Shown here: in pieces, positions 17,330-26,035 of the stretch
Numbering within the stretch: position 1 is the stretch's first letter
How the letters are laid out: the number at the start of each line of letters is the position of its first letter
Assembly: GCF_038561935.1 (NCBI RefSeq)
Contig: NZ_CP102770.1
Coordinates: 7,006,001-7,070,000, forward strand
Reading direction: 5' to 3'
DNA: 64,000 nucleotides
Source: Myxococcus stipitatus
Lineage (GTDB): Bacteria > Myxococcota > Myxococcia > Myxococcales > Myxococcaceae
The notes under the pieces: generated by a model
What the model was told of the DNA's origin: nothing
Seen by the model: the letters and a program-made list of their open reading frames with translations, nothing else
Databases searched by the model: none
Position numbers and translations under genes: made by a program

Positions 17330-18076
17330 TCACCGGGCATCATGAAAGATGATGCCCACCGTGTGGCGATGTCCGGAGCGGATGCGGCTGACACCGTGGC
17401 GCATGTTGACGCGGTAGATGCCCCGGGTCCCCTGCACGGGCCGATGGTGCACCGGGAAGATGACGCCATCCCCCTGACGCAGCGGCACCACCTCCGCTCG
17501 GGACTGCATGCGAGGACGCTGCTCGGTGAGCACGAACTCGCCTCCCGTGAAGTCGCGCTCCGGCTCCGACAGGAGGAAGGCCACCTGGAGGGGAAACACC
17601 TCGTCGCCGTAGAGGTCCTGGTGCAGGCAGTTGTAGTCCCCCTCGCCGTACCGGAGCAGCAACGGGGTGGGCCGGAGCTGCTCGGCGCGGTGGCACTGCT
17701 GGAGGTAGTCCTCGTGTGTCCCCGGGTAGCGCGTGTCGATGCGCATCGCTTCGTTCCAGCGGTTCGCGATGGAGGACAGGGTCGGGTAGAGCCCGTGTCG
17801 CAAGCGCGCGATGAGGTCGGGGAGCGGATAGGCGAAGTACTTGTACTCCCCTCGCCCGAAGCCGTGCCTCGACATGACGACACGGCTGCGGAACGGCGCC
17901 TCCGACGCGTAAAGCCCGGCGAGCGCCGAGCATTCGTCGGGCGTCAACATCCGGCTCAAGCTCGCGCAGCCGCGTGCATCCAGCTCGGAGGCCAGGACCG
18001 TCCAGTCGAGCGCCTCCAGCCGCTCCTCGACGGAGGGCCCTCGCACCGCCCGCTTCAAACGCGCCGGTGCGCTCAT
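17330..18076 (-). CDS. 2OG-Fe(II) oxygenase
   Basis: This 248-residue protein is a 2-oxoglutarate- and Fe(II)-dependent oxygenase of the prolyl-hydroxylase-like fold. The iron ligands are His152-x-Asp154 in CLHQDLYGD and, most likely, His227 in MRHGVSRIRSGHR, with Arg237 placed to hold 2-oxoglutarate. The C-terminal strand HTVGIIFHDA is typical of a small bacterial subgroup. The substrate is unknown; hydroxylation or oxidative repair are both possible. It has no signal peptide. Its neighbours are a glutaminase and a PQQ-type dehydrogenase on the same strand, which do not define a pathway. Confidence 0.85.
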   Translation of the reverse strand: MSAPARLKRAVRGPSVEERLEALDWTVLASELDARGCASLSRMLTPDECSALAGLYASEAPFRSRVVMSRHGFGRGEYKYFAYPLPDLIARLRHGLYPTLSSIANRWNEAMRIDTRYPGTHEDYLQQCHRAEQLRPTPLLLRYGEGDYNCLHQDLYGDEVFPLQVAFLLSEPERDFTGGEFVLTEQRPRMQSRAEVVPLRQGDGVIFPVHHRPVQGTRGIYRVNMRHGVSRIRSGHRHTVGIIFHDAR

Positions 18077-18228
18077 GGCCGGGCCCTCGCACAGAATCCC
18101 TGTCCGCTTCGTTCTCCGCGCCGCATGCCCTGCTCCCTTCCTCCCGAGGCCACTTCAGAAAGTGGCCCGGTAGACCCAGGAGATGGCGCAGCCCCCTCGG
18201 GATTGCGACCCGGATGTTGCGGTGAGAG

Positions 18229-19530
18229 TCAGCGCGGCGTCAGCTTGAGCAGCCGGCCGTTGCGCTCGTCGGTGAGCAGGTAGAGCGCGCCCTCGGGGCC
18301 CTGGACGACCTCGCGGATGCGCGAGTCCTGGTCCAGGAGCAGCCGCTCCTCCCCCACGACACGGTCGTTCTTGAGGACCAGCCGCACCAGCGCCTGGCTG
18401 GACAGACCGCCGATGAAGAAGTGGCCCTTCCACTCCGGGAACAGGTCCCCCGAGTAGATGGTCATGCCCGAGGGCGAAATCACCGGGTCCCAGTAGTACA
18501 CGGGCTGCTCCATGCCCGGCCCCTGCGTGGACTTGTGGATGCGCGCGCCCGAGTACTCCTCGCCATAGCCAATGGTCGGCCAGCCGTAGTCCTTGCCCGC
18601 CGCGACGAGGTTGAGCTCATCACCACCGCGCGGTCCCATCTCCACCTCCCAGAGGCGATGACGGCTGTCGAGCGCCGCGGACAGGACGTTGCGGTGGCCC
18701 AGCGACCAGATTTCGGGCCGAGCGTCCTTGCGGCCCACGAACGGGTTGTCCTGCGGAATCGAGCCATCCGGACGGATGCGGACAATCTTTCCGAAGTCGC
18801 TTCCCAGGTCGCGCGCCTGCACCCGCCCTTCCATCACGGAGCGCTCGCCCAGCGTGATGAACAGCAGGCCGTCCGGGGTGAAGACGAGCCGGCCTCCCGC
18901 GTGCAGCGTCGAGTCGAGCGTCGGCTGCATGCGGAAGATGACCTTCAGTCCCTCGACGCGGGGCTTCGCGCCGTCCACCAGCTTCGCGCGCGCCACCGCG
19001 AGCCCGTTGCCGCCCTCGCGAGGCTCGTAATAGCTCCAGTAGATGAGGCCGCTGGTCGCGTAGTCCGGCCCCACCTCGACGTCGAGCAACCCGCCCTGGT
19101 TGCGGCCATCCACCGGGGGAAGCCCCTCGACCGGCGCGGACTTCTTGCCCTGCGGCGTGACGATGAAGAGCTTCCCCGTCGGCTTCTCCGTCACCAGCAT
19201 GCGCCGGTCCGGCAGGAACGCGATGGCCCAAGGATGATTGAAGCCGGAGGCCACCTCCGTGACTTGGATGGCGGTGCGAGTCTTCACGGCGGGCGCGCGC
19301 GTCTGCCCCTCGAAGGCGGGCTTGAACTCGGGGACGTTGGGAGGCGCCGTCTCCACGGGCGCTCCGGTGGGCGTCGGCTCCTCGAGGGGAACCGACTGCT
19401 GACTGCCCGCGGCCCGGTCCGGGGCCAGGTTTCCACTCTGGTCCGTGGGTTTCCGAGCAGCTTGGCCCTGTGCGCTCCCCGCGAGGGTCAGGAGGGTCGT
19501 ACAGGCCACGGTCGTCAGGAATGCGCGCAT
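18229..19530 (-). CDS. Secreted PQQ-dependent sugar dehydrogenase (GSDH/sorbosone family)
   Basis: This 433-residue protein is a six-bladed beta-propeller dehydrogenase of the soluble aldose/sorbosone dehydrogenase family, acting in the periplasm or outside the cell with PQQ. A signal peptide (MRAFLTTVACTTLLTLAGSA) precedes a low-complexity linker. Family segments include GFNHPWAIAFLPD, HAGGRLVFTPDG (with the likely catalytic His), SLGHRNVLSAAL and GPRGGDELNLVAAGKDYGWP. The start at 19530 is chosen because the long upstream extension lacks homology and would remove the signal. No PQQ synthesis gene is in the window, so the cofactor would be made elsewhere or taken up. Confidence 0.87.
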   Translation of the reverse strand: MRAFLTTVACTTLLTLAGSAQGQAARKPTDQSGNLAPDRAAGSQQSVPLEEPTPTGAPVETAPPNVPEFKPAFEGQTRAPAVKTRTAIQVTEVASGFNHPWAIAFLPDRRMLVTEKPTGKLFIVTPQGKKSAPVEGLPPVDGRNQGGLLDVEVGPDYATSGLIYWSYYEPREGGNGLAVARAKLVDGAKPRVEGLKVIFRMQPTLDSTLHAGGRLVFTPDGLLFITLGERSVMEGRVQARDLGSDFGKIVRIRPDGSIPQDNPFVGRKDARPEIWSLGHRNVLSAALDSRHRLWEVEMGPRGGDELNLVAAGKDYGWPTIGYGEEYSGARIHKSTQGPGMEQPVYYWDPVISPSGMTIYSGDLFPEWKGHFFIGGLSSQALVRLVLKNDRVVGEERLLLDQDSRIREVVQGPEGALYLLTDERNGRLLKLTPR

Positions 19531-19708
19531 GGGCTCACTTCTCGGGTGGAGAGGGAACGAGGCACCGCTGGCCCGCAGCAAACCCGAAGTCAGCCACGAC
19601 ACGGAAGCACGAAGGGTCTCGCATCCAACAACCACCCAGGAGGACAGCCGACACGGCCCTGTCCCTCTTCGAACATGGCCGCATGGATTCCTTGCACAGG
19701 AGCGGTCC

Positions 19709-20353
19709 ATGAATCATCGAGGATGGAGTGGCCTGTTGAGCCTGGTGTTCCTCGCCAGCTGCAACGGCATCAGCAGCTATGCGACTCGCGACGTGAGTCG
19801 TGACTTCAAGTTCCCCCAGAACCCGGACTACGGACTCGTCATCGTCTCCACACGCGTGGAGGGTGACATCTTCATCCACAAAGCCTTCTTCCCCCGGAAG
19901 GACGATGAGGACGTGGGCGCCTCCGCCCTCCTCCTGTTCTACAGCGACGGCCACTCGCCAGGGCAAAGCAAGGTCGGTGTCATCCCCGCGGAGAACGCCG
20001 TGGGTGACTTCGACTTTCACGACCCGCCAGGCTACCTCTCGATTCGGAAGGTCGGCGCGGGAGAAGTGCAGTATCTCCGGACGACCTGCTCGACAGGGCG
20101 CCGCCCCATCGGCAAAGGCCACGGCGCCCCCTTCACCGTGGAGGCCGGCAAGGCCATCTACCTCGGCGAAGTCCACATCGGCCGCGCGTGCGTGACGACG
20201 GTCCGGGACGAATGGGAGCGGGACAAGAAGCTCGTCTTGGAGCGGATGCCGAACCTGCGTGAGGAGGATCTCGAGAAGCGGCTCCTGCCGCCTCACCCCG
20301 ACTCGGGCCTCGAGACCGCCCAATCGAGCGCCGTTCCGCACGCCTTGCAGTAG
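19709..20353 (+). CDS. Lipoprotein of unknown function
   Basis: This 214-residue lipoprotein has a short signal ending in VFLASC (Cys18) behind a clear AGGAG site. The body looks like a beta-rich carbohydrate-binding or sandwich domain (GLVIVSTRVEGDIFIHKAFF and similar strands), followed by a charged C-terminal helix with repeated Glu-Glu/Arg patterns. No family is recognised. It is divergent from the PQQ dehydrogenase, and its last 61 bp overlap the 3' end of the convergent potassium channel gene. The overlapping tail (PDSGLETAQSSAVPHALQ) may be poorly conserved extension. Confidence 0.7.
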   Translation: MNHRGWSGLLSLVFLASCNGISSYATRDVSRDFKFPQNPDYGLVIVSTRVEGDIFIHKAFFPRKDDEDVGASALLLFYSDGHSPGQSKVGVIPAENAVGDFDFHDPPGYLSIRKVGAGEVQYLRTTCSTGRRPIGKGHGAPFTVEAGKAIYLGEVHIGRACVTTVRDEWERDKKLVLERMPNLREEDLEKRLLPPHPDSGLETAQSSAVPHALQ

Positions 20354-21150
20354 CGCGCATCCAGGTCGTGCCCCTGCTTGCCGCAGCCTGGACACGCCTG
20401 GGTGTCCGGGCTCATGCGGGAGGCCTTCGCCAGCTCCACGGACACGATGCCCGTGGGCACCGCGAGGATGCCGTAGCCCATGATCATCAACACCGACGCG
20501 ATGAACTGCCCCAGCACCGTCTTCGGCGTGATGTCTCCGAAGCCCACCGTCGTCATCGTCACGATGGCCCAGTACATGGAGCGGGGAATGCTGTCGAAGC
20601 CGTGCCGCTCTCCCTCCACCATGTACATGAGCGCGCCCATGATGACGGCGATGCTCAGCACCACGCCGAGGAACACGGTGATCTTCGCCCGGCTCGCGCG
20701 AAGCGCGGTGAGCAGCACCTCCGCCTGTCCCAGCAGGTGTCCCAGCTTCAGCACCCGGAAGACCCGCAGCAGGCGCAGCACGCGAATCACCAGCAGCGTC
20801 TGCGCCCCGGGAAAGATGACGCTCAGGAACGAAGGGAGGATGGCCATCAGGTCCACCACCCCGAAGAAGCTGCGCATGTAGTCCAGCGGCCTGCGGACGG
20901 CGACGAGCCGCAGCACGTACTCCAGCGCGAAGATGACGGTGAAGGCCCACTCCGCCACGCTCAGCGCCGTGGCGTACTGGACGCGGATGGAGGCCACGCT
21001 CTCCATCATCACCGCCGCGACGCTGAACACGATGACCCACAGCAGGGCCACGTCGAACGCCTTCCCCGCGGGCGTATCGGCCTCGAAGATGACGGTATGG
21101 AGACGGGCGCGAAAACCGCCCGTGGGGCTCTGCTCGGAGGGCCTGGACAC
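20293..21150 (-). CDS. Voltage-gated potassium channel with C-terminal zinc ribbon
   Basis: This 285-residue inner-membrane protein is a six-helix voltage-gated K+ channel. The voltage-sensing S4 helix carries basic residues at every third position (Arg123, Arg126, Arg129, Arg132, Lys135). The selectivity filter is TTVGFGD (200-206). After S6 comes a short cytoplasmic tail with a zinc-ribbon-like motif, Cys253-x2-Cys256 and Cys268-x2-Cys271. That addition could gate by metal or redox state or help tetramer assembly; this is inference. Its 3' end overlaps a convergent lipoprotein gene by 61 bp, and the overlap encodes the tail after the ribbon. Confidence 0.92.
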   Translation of the reverse strand: MSRPSEQSPTGGFRARLHTVIFEADTPAGKAFDVALLWVIVFSVAAVMMESVASIRVQYATALSVAEWAFTVIFALEYVLRLVAVRRPLDYMRSFFGVVDLMAILPSFLSVIFPGAQTLLVIRVLRLLRVFRVLKLGHLLGQAEVLLTALRASRAKITVFLGVVLSIAVIMGALMYMVEGERHGFDSIPRSMYWAIVTMTTVGFGDITPKTVLGQFIASVLMIMGYGILAVPTGIVSVELAKASRMSPDTQACPGCGKQGHDLDARYCKACGTALDWAVSRPESG

Positions 21151-21194
21151 GGCGCCAGTCTAGGGCCGCATGCGCCGGGAGCCACCAAGAAGAA

Positions 21195-21222
21195 GGGCCG
21201 CCTCCCCTGCGGAAGGCGGCCC
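21195..21222 (-). terminator. Intrinsic terminator of MexEF-like operon
   Basis: GGGCCGCCT (21195-21203) pairs perfectly with AGGCGGCCC (21214-21222). On the minus strand the hairpin follows the RND stop by about 35 bp and is trailed by TTCTTCTTGG, a T-rich tail. Confidence 0.75.
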
Positions 21223-21257
21223 TCGTGTCTCACTTCAGCGGAAGTCCTCTCCGCCGG

Positions 21258-24200
21258 TCATCCGTGACCTCCCGCACCCGACATCCCCGCCGGGACTTCC
21301 GCGGGAGGGCGCTCCTCGCCGCGCACCGTGAGCTTCCGGATGACGATGTAGAAGACCGGCGTCAACACCAGACCGAACAGCGTCACGCCCAGCATTCCCG
21401 CGAACACCGCCACGCCCATCGCCTGGCGCATCTCCGCGCCGGCGCCCGTGGCCACCGCCAGCGGAACCACACCCATGATGAACGCGATGGAGGTCATCAG
21501 GATGGGCCGCAGACGCAGCCGGCACGCTTCCAGCGCCGCCTGCACCACGCCCATGCCTTCATCCTCCTGCGCCTTGGCGAACTCGACGATGAGGATGGCG
21601 TTCTTCGCCGCCAGGCCCACCAGCACCACCAGGCCAATCTGCGTGAAGATGTTGTTGTCCCCATCCACGAACCACACCCCCGCCAGCGCGCTCAACAACG
21701 CGAGCGGCACCGTCAGCAACACCGCCAGCGGCAAGGTCCAGCTGTTGTACTGCGCCGCCAGGATGAGGAACGCCAGCAGGATGGCCAGCGGGAAGACGAA
21801 CAGTCCTTCGCTGCCCGCTTGCTTCTCCTGGTACGTCAGGTCGGTCCACTCGAACGTCATGCCCGCGGGCAGTGTCTCCGCCGCCAGCCGCTCCATCGCC
21901 GCCACGGCCTGTCCCGTGCTCACGCCCGGAGCCGCCGCGCCGTTGATGTCCGCCGCCGGATAGCCGTTGTACCGCAGCACCTGGTCCGGACCGAACGAGG
22001 GCCCCACGTCCACCAGCGCCGCCAGTGGCACCATGCCGCCCCGCTCGTTGCGCACCTGCAGCCGGCCGATGTCCTCCGACTCCATGCGGTGCTTCGCGTC
22101 CGCCTGGACATTCACCTGATACGTGCGGCCGAAGCGGTTGAAGTCGTTCACGTAGAGCGAGCCCAGCTGAATCTGGAGCGTCTCGAACACGGAGCTCAGC
22201 GGGACGCCCTGCTGCTTCGCCTTCACCCGGTCCACCTCCGCGTGGAGCTGGGGCACGTTGATTTCAAAGGTCGTCATCAACCCCGTCAGCGACGGGTCCG
22301 TCGACGCCTTCTGCACCAACGCCTGGGTGGCCGTGTAGAGCGCCTCCGGCCCCAGACCCGCGCGGTCCTCCACCTGGAGCTTGAAGCCCGCCAGCGTGCC
22401 CATGCCCGGCACGGGCGGCGGTGGGAACACGGCCGCGAAGCCCTCCTCGATGCCGCCCAGCTTCCCCTGGAGGCGGCCGGCGATGGCGTTCGCCGACAGG
22501 TCCGGAGACTTCCGCTTCTCGAAGTCGTCCAGGATGGCGAACACGACCGCGGAGTTGGGCGAGCTGACGAAGCCGTTGATGGAGAGGCCCGTGAAGGCCA
22601 CCACGTTGGCGACGCCCTTCTCCTTCAGCATCAGGTCCGACATCTCCTTCACCACCGCGTCCGTGCGCTCCAGCGATGAAGCCGGAGGCAGCTGCGCCAG
22701 GCCCACCAGGTAGTACTTGTCCTGCATGGGGACGAAGCCGGCGGGGACCTTCTTGAAGCCCAGCCACGTCAGGCCCAGCAGACCCACGTAGAGGGCCAGC
22801 GCCACCACGCTGATGCGCACCACCCGCCGCACCAGCGACACGTAGCCCGCGGAGGCCTTGTCGAAGAAGCGGTTGAAGGGACGGAAGAGCCAGCCGCCGA
22901 ACGCCTTCTCCATGAAGCGCGTGAGGCCGTCCTTCGGGCCGTGGTGCCCGCGCAGCAGGACTCCGGCGAGCGCCGGGCTGAGCGTGAGCGAGTTGAAGGC
23001 CGAGAGGATGGTGGAGATGGCGATGGTCAGCGCGAACTGCCGGTAGAACTGGCCCGTCAAGCCGCCCAGGAACGCCGTGGGGATGAACACCGCGGACAAC
23101 ACGGAGGTGATGGCGATGATGGGGCCCGTCACCTCGGTCATCGCCTTGCGGGCCGCTTCCTTGGGACTGGAGCCCTGCTCGATGTGTCGCTCGACGTTCT
23201 CCACCACGACGATGGCGTCATCCACCACGATGCCGATGGAGAGCACCAACCCGAAGAGCGACAGCGTGTTGAGCGAGAAGCCCATCATCTGCATCACCGC
23301 CGCCGTGCCCACCAGCGACACGGGCACCGCGGCCAGCGGGATGACGGAGGCGCGCCAGGTCTGGAGGAAGAGCAGCACCACCAGCACCACCAGCACCACC
23401 GCCTCCGCCAGCGTCTGCACCACGTTGGAGATGGACGCGCGGACGAAGAGGGTCGGGTCGTAGACGATGCGGTACTCCATGCCCTCCGGGAAGGCCTTGC
23501 TCAGCTCTTCCATGCGAGCGCGGATGCCCGCGGACACGTCCAGCGCGTTGGAGCCCGAGGCCTGGTTGATGCCGATGGCCACCGCCGGCTTTCCATCCAA
23601 CCGGGCGCGCACCGAGTAGTTGCTCGCGCCCAGCTCCACGCGCGCCACGTCGCGCAGCCGGGTCACCTGTCCGGCCTCGCCCACCTTGACCACGATGTCG
23701 CGGAACTGCTCCTCGTCCGTGAGCCGGCCCTGCGTGGTGACGGTGAGCTGGAAGGCGGAGCGCTCATCCGGCTGCTGCCCCACCACACCCGCGGCCACCT
23801 GCACGTTCTGCTCGCGGATGGCGCCCACCACGTCGCTCGCGGTGAGGTTGCGCGCGGCCAACAGCTGCGGGTCCAACCAGACGCGCATGCTGTACTCACC
23901 CGCGCCCCACACGCCCACGCCGCCCACGCCGGAGACGCGCTGGAGCACGTCCTTCACTTGAAGCACCGCGTAGTTGGAGAGGTAGAGCGGATCCAGCTTC
24001 CCGTCCGGGGAGATGAGGTGCACCACGAGCAGCATGTCCGGGCTCGTCTTCTCCGTCATGACGCCCAGCCGCTGCACCTCCGCCGGGAGGCGCGGGATGG
24101 CTCGCGCCACGCGGTTCTGCACCTGCACCGTCGCGGTATCGGCATCCACCTCCATGCCGAAGGTGATGGTCAACGCCACCCGGCCGTCGGTGGTGGACTG

Positions 24201-24446
24201 CGAGGACATGTAGAGCATGCCCTCCACGCCGTTGATGGCCTGCTCGAGCGGCGCGGCCACCGTCTCCGCGATGACAGACGGGTTCGCGCCGGGATAGGCC
24301 GCGCTCACCACCACGGTGGGCGGCGACACGGCGGGATATTCAGCCAGGGGCAACTGCACCAGGGACAAGCCGCCGCCTATCAGCAGCAGCACGGACAACA
24401 CGGCCGCGAAGATGGGCCGGTCGACGAAAAAGTGCGCGAACTTCAC
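21258..24446 (-). CDS. RND multidrug efflux transporter, MexF/OqxB-like
   Basis: This is a 1062-residue RND transporter whose N-terminal third closely resembles MexF/OqxB: FFVDRPIFAAVLSVLLLIGG, then MLYMSSQSTTDG, then VQNRVARAIPRLP. The proton-relay pair Asp409-Asp410 lies in IGIVVDDAIVVVENVERH. It overlaps the adaptor gene by 4 bp (ATGA), so the two are translationally coupled. No outer-membrane channel follows, unlike mexEF-oprN; it may share the channel encoded at 10209 or another elsewhere. A strong terminator closes the operon. Phenicol/quinolone-type substrates would be typical of this subfamily but are not proven here. Confidence 0.94.
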   Translation of the reverse strand: MKFAHFFVDRPIFAAVLSVLLLIGGGLSLVQLPLAEYPAVSPPTVVVSAAYPGANPSVIAETVAAPLEQAINGVEGMLYMSSQSTTDGRVALTITFGMEVDADTATVQVQNRVARAIPRLPAEVQRLGVMTEKTSPDMLLVVHLISPDGKLDPLYLSNYAVLQVKDVLQRVSGVGGVGVWGAGEYSMRVWLDPQLLAARNLTASDVVGAIREQNVQVAAGVVGQQPDERSAFQLTVTTQGRLTDEEQFRDIVVKVGEAGQVTRLRDVARVELGASNYSVRARLDGKPAVAIGINQASGSNALDVSAGIRARMEELSKAFPEGMEYRIVYDPTLFVRASISNVVQTLAEAVVLVVLVVLLFLQTWRASVIPLAAVPVSLVGTAAVMQMMGFSLNTLSLFGLVLSIGIVVDDAIVVVENVERHIEQGSSPKEAARKAMTEVTGPIIAITSVLSAVFIPTAFLGGLTGQFYRQFALTIAISTILSAFNSLTLSPALAGVLLRGHHGPKDGLTRFMEKAFGGWLFRPFNRFFDKASAGYVSLVRRVVRISVVALALYVGLLGLTWLGFKKVPAGFVPMQDKYYLVGLAQLPPASSLERTDAVVKEMSDLMLKEKGVANVVAFTGLSINGFVSSPNSAVVFAILDDFEKRKSPDLSANAIAGRLQGKLGGIEEGFAAVFPPPPVPGMGTLAGFKLQVEDRAGLGPEALYTATQALVQKASTDPSLTGLMTTFEINVPQLHAEVDRVKAKQQGVPLSSVFETLQIQLGSLYVNDFNRFGRTYQVNVQADAKHRMESEDIGRLQVRNERGGMVPLAALVDVGPSFGPDQVLRYNGYPAADINGAAAPGVSTGQAVAAMERLAAETLPAGMTFEWTDLTYQEKQAGSEGLFVFPLAILLAFLILAAQYNSWTLPLAVLLTVPLALLSALAGVWFVDGDNNIFTQIGLVVLVGLAAKNAILIVEFAKAQEDEGMGVVQAALEACRLRLRPILMTSIAFIMGVVPLAVATGAGAEMRQAMGVAVFAGMLGVTLFGLVLTPVFYIVIRKLTVRGEERPPAEVPAGMSGAGGHG

Positions 24447-25633
24447 GGCCGTGCGCCTCCAACATGTTCGGAGTCGGCCATGGCCACCACCGTCGGCGCC
24501 ACCTTCATGCCCGGCCGGGCCAACCCCTTGAGAACCACCCGCTCACCCGCCGACAGGCCGCCGCGCACCACGCGCAAGCCACCATCGAGGGGCCCCAACT
24601 CCACCCGCCGCTGCTCCAGCGTCTGGTCCGCGCGAATCACCAGCACGTAGCGGCCCTTCTGGTCCGTCGCCACCGCCTGGTCCTGGATGAGGATGGTCGG
24701 ACGCGCCGCGCCCGTCTCCAGCCGCACGCGGGCGTACAGCCCCGCCGTCAGCTTCCCATCCGGATTGGGCAGCACCGCCCGAGCCCGCGCCGTGCCCGTC
24801 TCCACCGACACCTGGTTGTCCAGGAAGTCGAGCCGGGCCTCGCGAGAGAAGCTGTCCTCGCCTCGCAGCGCCACGCGGACGGGCACCGAGTTGACGCGGC
24901 CATCCTTGCCGCGCGCACCCGACGCCGTGCCCGAGAAGCGCAGGTACGTCGCCTCATCCACGTCGAAGTAGACGTAGTACGGCTCCACGGAGACGACCGT
25001 GGTGAGCACCGTGGCGTTGGCGCTGCCGCCGCTCACCAGGTTGCCCTGCGTCACCAGGGCCCGGCCCACCCGGCCGCTGACCGGCGAGCGCACGCGCGTG
25101 TCCTGCAGGTCGATCTCCGCCGCGCGCACCGCCGCCTTCGCGGACTCGACCCGGGCGCGGGACTCCGCGCGCTCCGCCACCAGCACGTCGAAGTCACCTT
25201 GGGAGATGGCCTGCTCGGCCACCAGCTTCTCGCCGCGCTCGAACCGCTTCTGCGCGAGCGTCTGCCGCTCCTCGGCCTGGAGCAGGTCCGCCTTCGCCCG
25301 GGCGAAGGCCGCCTCGAAGGTGCGCGCGTCGAGCTGGAACAACACCTGCCCCGCCGTGACGAGCCCGCCCTCGGCGAAGCGGACCGACTCGATGTAGCCG
25401 CCCACGCGGGGCCGCAGCTCCACGCTGTGCACCGCCGCGAGCACGCCGGTGAACTCGGCCACGTCCGCGACGGGCTTGCTGAGGACCTCCGCGGCGACCA
25501 CGGGCGTCGCGGGCATCTGGGCGCTGGGGGCGCCTCCTTGCGAATCCGCGCCCTCGCCCTTCGCGAGGACAAGACCGCCCACCACCAGCGGAAGGGCCAA
25601 CGCCCCTCCCACCGCCGTACGTCTCCAATTCAT
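24443..25633 (-). CDS. RND efflux periplasmic adaptor, MexE-like
   Basis: This 396-residue adaptor is the partner of the MexF-like transporter that follows. It has an N-terminal signal/anchor (TAVGGALALPLVVGGLVLA) without an obvious lipobox. The lipoyl half-motif GGYIESVRFAEGGLVTAGQVLFQLDAR precedes a helical hairpin (about 105-160), then the second half VRSPVSGRVGRALVTQGNLV. EPYYVYFDVDEATYL is characteristic of the MexE group. The start at 25633 is chosen from family alignment; the frame runs open upstream. No regulator gene is adjacent; a 402-bp intergenic interval lies upstream and presumably holds the promoter. Confidence 0.9.
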   Translation of the reverse strand: MNWRRTAVGGALALPLVVGGLVLAKGEGADSQGGAPSAQMPATPVVAAEVLSKPVADVAEFTGVLAAVHSVELRPRVGGYIESVRFAEGGLVTAGQVLFQLDARTFEAAFARAKADLLQAEERQTLAQKRFERGEKLVAEQAISQGDFDVLVAERAESRARVESAKAAVRAAEIDLQDTRVRSPVSGRVGRALVTQGNLVSGGSANATVLTTVVSVEPYYVYFDVDEATYLRFSGTASGARGKDGRVNSVPVRVALRGEDSFSREARLDFLDNQVSVETGTARARAVLPNPDGKLTAGLYARVRLETGAARPTILIQDQAVATDQKGRYVLVIRADQTLEQRRVELGPLDGGLRVVRGGLSAGERVVLKGLARPGMKVAPTVVAMADSEHVGGARP

Positions 25634-26035
25634 GGCTGACTCCAGGACTTTCAGGGGTCGGGACACACCTCGAGCGCTCGCGCCCACGCGCGCTGACAGG
25701 TGGCCCCGGGTTACAGGACGAGGGACAACGACCCACACGTCTCCCGGCCAGCGGGACTCACCGCCGGGCGACTGATGGGCCTGGGACTTTCGAGCTGGGA
25801 ACCGCGACCGCGGAACGCCAGGTCATCGAGCGGGTACGGTCCCCCCACACGAGACCCGATGCAGCGCTATCGCAAAAAATGACAACAACAGCGCGCCGAC
25901 GAATCGCGCGCGCGGGACCTGACACGCCTCACCAGGGAGGTAATTTGCAACATGTCCCATTACTAATTACCCCCTCCCGAAGTTCGCAACGCATTCTTCC
26001 CAGGCACTGGGAGAAACGCGGGAGGGCGGGAGGAA
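25634..26035. other. Gene-free 402-bp interval upstream of MexEF-like operon
   Basis: No convincing coding region is visible. The interval must hold the leftward efflux promoter and lies past the stop of the next upstream minus-strand gene. It contains AT-rich patches unusual for this genome (around 25873-25886 and 25941-25970) and an imperfect inverted repeat at 25935-25978. Confidence 0.55.
25935..25978. repeat. Imperfect inverted repeat, possible operator or terminator
   Basis: GGGAGGTAATT (25935-25945) is mirrored by AATTACCCCCTCCC (25965-25978); three extra C residues interrupt the right arm. The AT-rich inner arms are notable in this GC-rich region. It could end the minus-strand gene at 26036 or bind a regulator of the efflux operon. 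Confidence 0.35.
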
